A DNA stretch of 64,000 nt from Fen-1364 sp049515135 (GTDB lineage: Bacteria > Spirochaetota > Spirochaetia > SZUA-6 > Fen-1364), in NCBI GenBank assembly GCA_049515135.1, contig JBEKUJ010000002.1, positions 62,001 through 126,000 on the forward strand, given 5' to 3'. Of the stretch, positions 60,035-64,000 are shown in pieces. Below the pieces are notes generated by a model. That model was not told the DNA's origin. It searched no databases and saw only the letters and a list, made by a program, of their open reading frames with translations. The translations under genes and the position numbers were made by a program. Numbering within the stretch: position 1 is the stretch's first letter; the number at the start of each line of letters is the position of its first letter.

Positions 60035-61618
60035 TCATTTGAGTCTCCAAGCCACCAGCCGATGAACAAGCGTTGCCAGCGCGTAATACACAAGCCCCAG
60101 GATCACCAGCCAGAGCAGGCCCACGAACATCAGCTCGGTGTCGAAGTTTCCCTTCGCCACATTCACGAGGGACCCCAGCCCGACGCTTCCGGAGACGAAC
60201 TCCCCCACCACGGCGCCGATGACGGAGAGCGTAATGGAGACCTTCACTCCGCTTGCGATCATGGGAAGCGACGCGGGGAACTCGAAATAGGCAAAACGGC
60301 GAAGCCGTCGCGGCCGGAAGAAAGAGATGAGCTGGCTCATACTCTTTTCCGCCAGCCGGGTGGCCGAGATATTCGTGATCAGCATGGGGAAAAAGATGAC
60401 GATCACCGAGGTGACGATGCGCGGCGTGTATCCGAAGCCGAACCACAGCACCAGAAACGGGGCAAGCGCGATGGTGGGGATTGTGTTGAAGGCGATCAGG
60501 TATGGCATGAGCAAACGGGACAAAAGGCGCGACTTGGCAATCCAGTAGCCGAGGACCAGAGTGATGACGAATGCAATGAGAAAACCGGACAGTGACTCAT
60601 ACACGGTGGCCCCGAGGTCGGCAAGGATGCTCCCCTGCCAGAGGGTGATGAGGAAGCGGGAAAGTATCCCGGCTGGGTGCGGCAGGATATAGTCCGGGAT
60701 TGCGAGCTTTGTCTTGAGGAGGACCACGACGAAATACAGCGCAACGAGCTCCACGGGAATCAGCGCGCCGCCGAAATGGAGGCGCATCGCGGCCGCGAAG
60801 CCTCCCCCTTTCCTCGGATGCGCGGGCTCGTCCCCCGCGCCGTTCTCACCGCCTTCTCGAGGCGGCTCCTGCAGCGCCGTCCACAGTACTTTGGCATCCT
60901 TGCGGATGTCGCGGGCTGCGTCCCGCTCGGGGACGGAGAGCAGATACTGGTCCGGAGCAGCGTCTCCGTTCTTTCCAAGCTCCCTCACGTTGATGACCTG
61001 CGCGGGGAGCGTGGAAAGGACATAGATCCTGTCGGAGAGGTAGCAGGCTTCCTCCACCGAGTGGGTCACCATGACAACGGCGCTTCGCGTGTTTCGATGG
61101 ATCGAGCGCAGGAGGATGTTGAGCTTCTCCCGCGTAATGATGTCCAGGGAGGAGAACGGTTCGTCCAGGATCAGAAGGTCGGGCTCGGTCACCAGGGCCC
61201 GCGCAAGCTCGACCCTTTTTTTCATCCCGCCGGACAGCTCGGAGGGGGCTGCGGTCTCGCTGCCGAAGAGCCCCAGCTCATCGAGTATCTTTACTCCTCT
61301 CTCGCGAAGCTGCGGCGTCACAGGCTTTCCCCGCAGTTCGAAGGGGAGCAGAACATTGCTCAAGGCATTGCGCCACGGAAGCAGCGTGTCATTTTGAAAG
61401 ACAAAGGAGATCCTCTCTGATTGGACCGCCAATGTCCCGGCTCCCGGCAGGTAGATTCCGGCAATCAGGTTGAGGAGGGTCGTCTTCCCGCAGCCCGACG
61501 GCCCCAGGAACGTGACGAACTGGTCACGCTCCACGGAGAAGGAGATCGAGTCTATGACTAGCTTGTTCTTGAACGCGAAGGTGAGGCCCGATGCCTCAAT
61601 GGTCAGGTCCGATTTCAT
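60035..61618 (-). CDS. Fused ABC transporter ATPase-permease, predicted flavin importer
   Basis: 527 residues. Residues ~1-250 are an ATPase of the nitrate/taurine type: Walker A GPSGCGKTTLL, signature LSGGMKKRVELARAL, Walker B LLILDEPFSSLD, H-loop VTHSVEEA. Residues ~285-525 are a BPD_transp_1 permease with the coupling loop (EKSMSQLISFFRPRRLRRFAY). The two parts are separate genes in most relatives. The ATG at 61618 follows GGAAGG, which lies in the 3' strand of the riboswitch. Confidence 0.92.
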   Translation of the reverse strand: MKSDLTIEASGLTFAFKNKLVIDSISFSVERDQFVTFLGPSGCGKTTLLNLIAGIYLPGAGTLAVQSERISFVFQNDTLLPWRNALSNVLLPFELRGKPVTPQLRERGVKILDELGLFGSETAAPSELSGGMKKRVELARALVTEPDLLILDEPFSSLDIITREKLNILLRSIHRNTRSAVVMVTHSVEEACYLSDRIYVLSTLPAQVINVRELGKNGDAAPDQYLLSVPERDAARDIRKDAKVLWTALQEPPREGGENGAGDEPAHPRKGGGFAAAMRLHFGGALIPVELVALYFVVVLLKTKLAIPDYILPHPAGILSRFLITLWQGSILADLGATVYESLSGFLIAFVITLVLGYWIAKSRLLSRLLMPYLIAFNTIPTIALAPFLVLWFGFGYTPRIVTSVIVIFFPMLITNISATRLAEKSMSQLISFFRPRRLRRFAYFEFPASLPMIASGVKVSITLSVIGAVVGEFVSGSVGLGSLVNVAKGNFDTELMFVGLLWLVILGLVYYALATLVHRLVAWRLK

Positions 61619-61623
61619 TCATC

Positions 61624-61763
61624 CTTCCTTCTCCCATCCAGACTGTACTGTCGGCAACGGAATTCCACCGTTTCCTCCCTGGATGCTCCGTTATGACGGT
61701 TGGCTCCAGAGGTTGCGGGCTTTGACCGCCGGTCGGGAAATACTCCCTGCCTCGAAGAAAAGG
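61624..61763 (-). ncRNA. FMN riboswitch (RFN element)
   Basis: The transcript has the conserved RFN blocks in order: GAGGCAGGG, TTTCCCGACCGGCGGT, AAAGCCCGC, then after a variable arm ACGGTGGAATTCCG, GCCGACAGT, and AGTCTGGATGGGAGAAGG. P1 pairs the CCTTTTCTTC start with the GAGAAGGAAGG end. That end also holds the ribosome-binding site of the transporter gene, so translation is probably shut off when FMN is abundant. Confidence 0.96.
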
Positions 61764-61772
61764 CTAAGGTGA

Positions 61773-61800
61773 ATTCTAGAAGATCGCCGCAAAATGTCAA
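61773..61800 (-). promoter_or_regulatory. Promoter of the riboswitch-transporter operon
   Basis: TTGACA (61795-61800) and TAGAAT (61773-61778) on the minus strand with a 16-base spacer. Transcription would begin within a few bases of the 5' end of the riboswitch. Confidence 0.75.
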
Positions 61801-61810
61801 GGAGCGGGAG

Positions 61811-61832
61811 GGGTGTCCCAAGGAACACCCTA
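61811..61832. other. Hairpin between divergent transporter and kinase promoters
   Basis: GGGTGT...ACACCC, a 6-bp stem around CCCAAGGA, lies between the two divergent promoters. It may be an operator for the kinase gene; this is only a guess. Confidence 0.3.
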
Positions 61833-61858
61833 GGGATGCCCAGGGGGCGCGCTCATGC

Positions 61859-61864
61859 TATAGT
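61859..61864 (+). promoter_or_regulatory. Possible -10 box of the FGGY kinase gene
   Basis: TATAGT ends 8 bases before the ATG at 61873 and no ribosome-binding site is present, so the kinase mRNA may be leaderless. No good -35 is visible. Confidence 0.35.
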
Positions 61865-61872
61865 CCTGCCAT

Positions 61873-63297
61873 ATGATGCTGGCCTACGACATCGGCACCT
61901 CCTACCTGAAGGGGGCCGTGGTGACTTCCAGCGGTAAAATTGTAAGCAGGGCTCAGGTCCCGGTGCGGCTGCGCGAGAGCGGGGACCCGGCACATCGGGA
62001 ATCCGACCCCGACGACTGGCTGGCCGGGCTGGCCATCGTGACCGCGGAGCTGGGGCTGCGGGAAAAGGGTCCCATCCGGGGAGTCGTGGTGAGCGCAAAC
62101 GGCCCCACCCTCCTTGCCGTGGATGATGCCGGGGAGCCCCTTGGTTTCGCCATGACATGGATGGACAGGAGGGCCCAGGAGGAAGCGGACCTGATCGCGG
62201 AGTTCAGCGACGCTCCTCTGGATGCATCGTTCTATCTGCCAAAGGCACTATGGATCATGCGCCACAAGCCTGAGATATACGAAAAAACGCGTCACTTCCT
62301 GGCGTGCGCGGAATACATCTGCTTCTTCCTCTCGGGAAACGCTTCCCGCATCGTTCCCACCTCCATTTCCAAGGAGTTCTTCTGGAACGAGGAAGCCATA
62401 CCTCAGCTTCACATGGACGCGGAGAAATTCCCTCCGTACCTGGAACCGGGGGAGATCGTCGGCAATGTGTCACAGCGCGCCGAGGAAGCCATTGGCATTC
62501 CCGCCGGAGTTCCAGTCATCGCGGGAGGGCCTGACTATCTCATGTCCATTCTGGGGACAGCTACGATGACAGCAGGCCGGACCTGCGATCGCGCGGGCAC
62601 CTCGGAAGGCATCAATCTCTGCTGGTCCACTCCGGTGCATGACCCCCGGCTTCTTTGTTTTCCGCATATCGTGCGCGGAGCCTACAACGTGTCCGCCATG
62701 ATCTCCTCCTCCGGGTCCGCAATCGACTGGGCTGCCCGGGCTTTTGGCCGCCGTTCCGCGGATCTCGAGGGACTATTGAAAGACGCTCAGGCCGCGCCCC
62801 CGGGGGCCCGCAGGCTCCTGTTCCTGCCTTTCCTGACAACCGAGCGGTTCCCGATATGGGACAAGCGTCTGAAGGGAGCCTTCCTGGGGCTCACGCTGGA
62901 ACACGGCCGGCGGGAGATCATGCGGGCTGTCATAGAATCAACGGGGTTCGCAGTACGGGGCATCATCGCGGCCATGGAGGCCAATGGCTGCAGAGTGACC
63001 GACCTCCGCGTCTCAGGCGGGCAGGCGCGCATCCCCCTGTGGTGCCAGGTTCGCGCGGACATCACTGGCAGGAACGTGCTGCTGCCTGAGCAGGAAGACT
63101 CAGACCTGGTGGGGAATGCGTGCGTCGGGTTCTATTCCCTTGAGGAGTATTCCAGCCTGTCCGCCGCTTGCGACGCCATGGTGCGGTTCAGAAAAACTTA
63201 CACGCCGAACCCGGAAACGCTGAAACTTTACGACGATCTGTACGACACTTTCTCCCGCGGCTGCGCGGAGCTGGGTGAAACGCTCGGGGACCTGTAA
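61873..63297 (+). CDS. FGGY family carbohydrate kinase
   Basis: 474 residues. The N-terminal domain begins MLAYDIGTSYLKGAVV, the phosphate-binding loop of this family, and MTWMDRRAQEEADLI is the usual substrate-side block. The C-terminal domain has GGPDYLMSILGTATMTAGRT and VSGGQARIPLWCQVRADI. It transfers phosphate from ATP to a sugar, most like xylulokinases, but the sugar cannot be named. The gene converges with an alpha-fucosidase gene. Confidence 0.88.
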   Translation: MMLAYDIGTSYLKGAVVTSSGKIVSRAQVPVRLRESGDPAHRESDPDDWLAGLAIVTAELGLREKGPIRGVVVSANGPTLLAVDDAGEPLGFAMTWMDRRAQEEADLIAEFSDAPLDASFYLPKALWIMRHKPEIYEKTRHFLACAEYICFFLSGNASRIVPTSISKEFFWNEEAIPQLHMDAEKFPPYLEPGEIVGNVSQRAEEAIGIPAGVPVIAGGPDYLMSILGTATMTAGRTCDRAGTSEGINLCWSTPVHDPRLLCFPHIVRGAYNVSAMISSSGSAIDWAARAFGRRSADLEGLLKDAQAAPPGARRLLFLPFLTTERFPIWDKRLKGAFLGLTLEHGRREIMRAVIESTGFAVRGIIAAMEANGCRVTDLRVSGGQARIPLWCQVRADITGRNVLLPEQEDSDLVGNACVGFYSLEEYSSLSAACDAMVRFRKTYTPNPETLKLYDDLYDTFSRGCAELGETLGDL

Positions 63298-63313
63298 GGA
63301 GCCCATAGGGCGA

Positions 63314-63375
63314 TGGTACGACTGACGCCGGCGGACACGTCTACCGGATATCGCGCTTCGCGCGATCTGCCTTAG
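63314..63375 (-). repeat. Dispersed palindromic repeat, copy D
   Basis: Inverted copy: on the minus strand CTAAGGCAG, hairpin ATCGCGC-GAA-GCGCGAT (63350-63366), ATCCGGTAGACGTGTC, CGCCGGCGTCAGTCGTACCA. It is nearly identical to copy A in the hairpin. It fills the gap between the convergent kinase and fucosidase genes and includes the fucosidase stop codon. Confidence 0.75.
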
Positions 63376-64000
63376 GTCAGCCGGGGGGCCGGGGTGATGC
63401 TTATCACGTGGGCGGGAGAAGCCCGCAGCGGCTCGGACAACCGGACCATGACGTCTCTTCCCTCCTGGAACCACGCTGCGTGGCTGACTGAGCCCAGGAT
63501 GCGGATGCTCGCATAGGGCAGAAAACGCAGCGACGGAAGGATGAAAGCCCGGCCCGCCGGCGTCCCCAGGAGTATGGCGTATACAGTCATCCCCTTTCGG
63601 GTGTATCGCACTTCGATCCCCTCGTCCGTGACCGCCTCCGTCACCTCCCATCGCCTTGTCGAATAGATGGCTTCGCCATTACGCCTCAGCCATTCCCCCA
63701 GGTCATGAAGCCGGCTGATCGCCGGCTCGGAAATCAGCCCCGTGGCAGCCGGTCCCGCGCTTAGCAGCAGGTTGCCGCCGTGCGCCGCCGTGTCCACAAC
63801 GCTTCGCACCATGTCGCCGACAGAGAGAAGGGATTCTTCCGTCCGGCCGATGTACCGCAGCCGCTCCCACACGCCTTCCTCCTCGGCAGGGGCGCTATCG
63901 TCCTCCGTTGTCCTGAAATCAAGGTGTCGGGGCGCCGGCGCTGCAGAGCCGTGGACTGAGGGCGGTTTTTTCCTCACGGGGAGAATACGCTGGAAGTGCT
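63372..64000 (-). CDS. Alpha-L-fucosidase (GH29), C-terminal part
   Basis: Partial gene; the frame runs off the window end, where codons HFQRILPVRKKPP are still open. The visible 200-plus residues hold the end of the GH29 barrel (GDMVRSVVDTAAHGGNLLLS, then AGPAATGLISEPAI) and the linker EWLRRNGEAIYSTRRWE that leads into the C-terminal beta domain. It removes alpha-L-fucose from glycans. The neighbouring sugar kinase could act in the same pathway. Confidence 0.88.
   Translation of the reverse strand, partial: HFQRILPVRKKPPSVHGSAAPAPRHLDFRTTEDDSAPAEEEGVWERLRYIGRTEESLLSVGDMVRSVVDTAAHGGNLLLSAGPAATGLISEPAISRLHDLGEWLRRNGEAIYSTRRWEVTEAVTDEGIEVRYTRKGMTVYAILLGTPAGRAFILPSLRFLPYASIRILGSVSHAAWFQEGRDVMVRLSEPLRASPAHVISITPAPRLT

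Noticed and set aside
1..64000. CRISPR array or phage genes
   Set aside because: No regularly spaced repeats, integrase, capsid or cas genes were seen anywhere in the window.

Overview
The window is a GC-rich bacterial chromosome segment that most resembles a spirochaete (inference). The visible reasons are the start of RpoA (MVRKNLLKGFKKPKGI, then YPFERGYGVTIGNTL), a BMP-family nucleoside transporter, a RecG beginning MFLWEL, and a DPBB-linker-SPOR envelope protein. No rRNA genes or CRISPR arrays are present. Two tRNA genes lie in the transcription/translation block.

1-28643, all minus strand: an unusually continuous array that reads, in transcription order, tRNA-Thr, rpmG, tRNA-Trp, secE, nusG, rplKAJL, rpoBC, rpsLG, fusA, tuf, then the S10, spc and alpha clusters (rpsJ to rpsD) and the first 47 codons of rpoA, cut by the window edge. 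Good sigma70-type promoters precede rpmG and rpsL. Hairpins sit at rpoB/rpoC, rplL/rpoB and fusA/tuf.

28831-41985, mostly minus: rsmD, recG, yggT, a PHP phosphoesterase, hom and dnaE form a tight run. A DUF4432 gene is divergent from dnaE. A NusG paralogue (RfaH/LoaP type), a CapD-like nucleotide-sugar dehydratase and a DegT-type aminotransferase follow, suggesting surface-polysaccharide synthesis under specialised antitermination.

42087-51949, plus: a small exported protein, the DPBB-SPOR protein, ligA, a BMP-type nucleoside ABC transporter (binding protein, attenuating hairpin, double ATPase, two permeases), a 503-base stretch without a recognisable gene, and bioY.

52096-59068: a three-part protein (metallo-beta-lactamase fold, cyclic-nucleotide-binding-like domain, hemerythrin) lacking one canonical iron-ligand histidine, then what looks like an acquired arsenic island: a Crp/Fnr remnant without its sensor domain, arsR, a gutted arsM, acr3, arsC, a DUF5714 gene and an AT-richer methyltransferase.

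59058-64000: an ABC transporter (NMT1-type binding protein plus a fused ATPase-permease) behind a clear FMN riboswitch, so probably a riboflavin importer; an FGGY sugar kinase; and the C-terminal part of an alpha-L-fucosidase. A family of palindromic repeats (CTAxxGCA, variable hairpin, TCCGGTAG, GTCGTGCCA) is scattered between genes, including inside the ribosomal operons.
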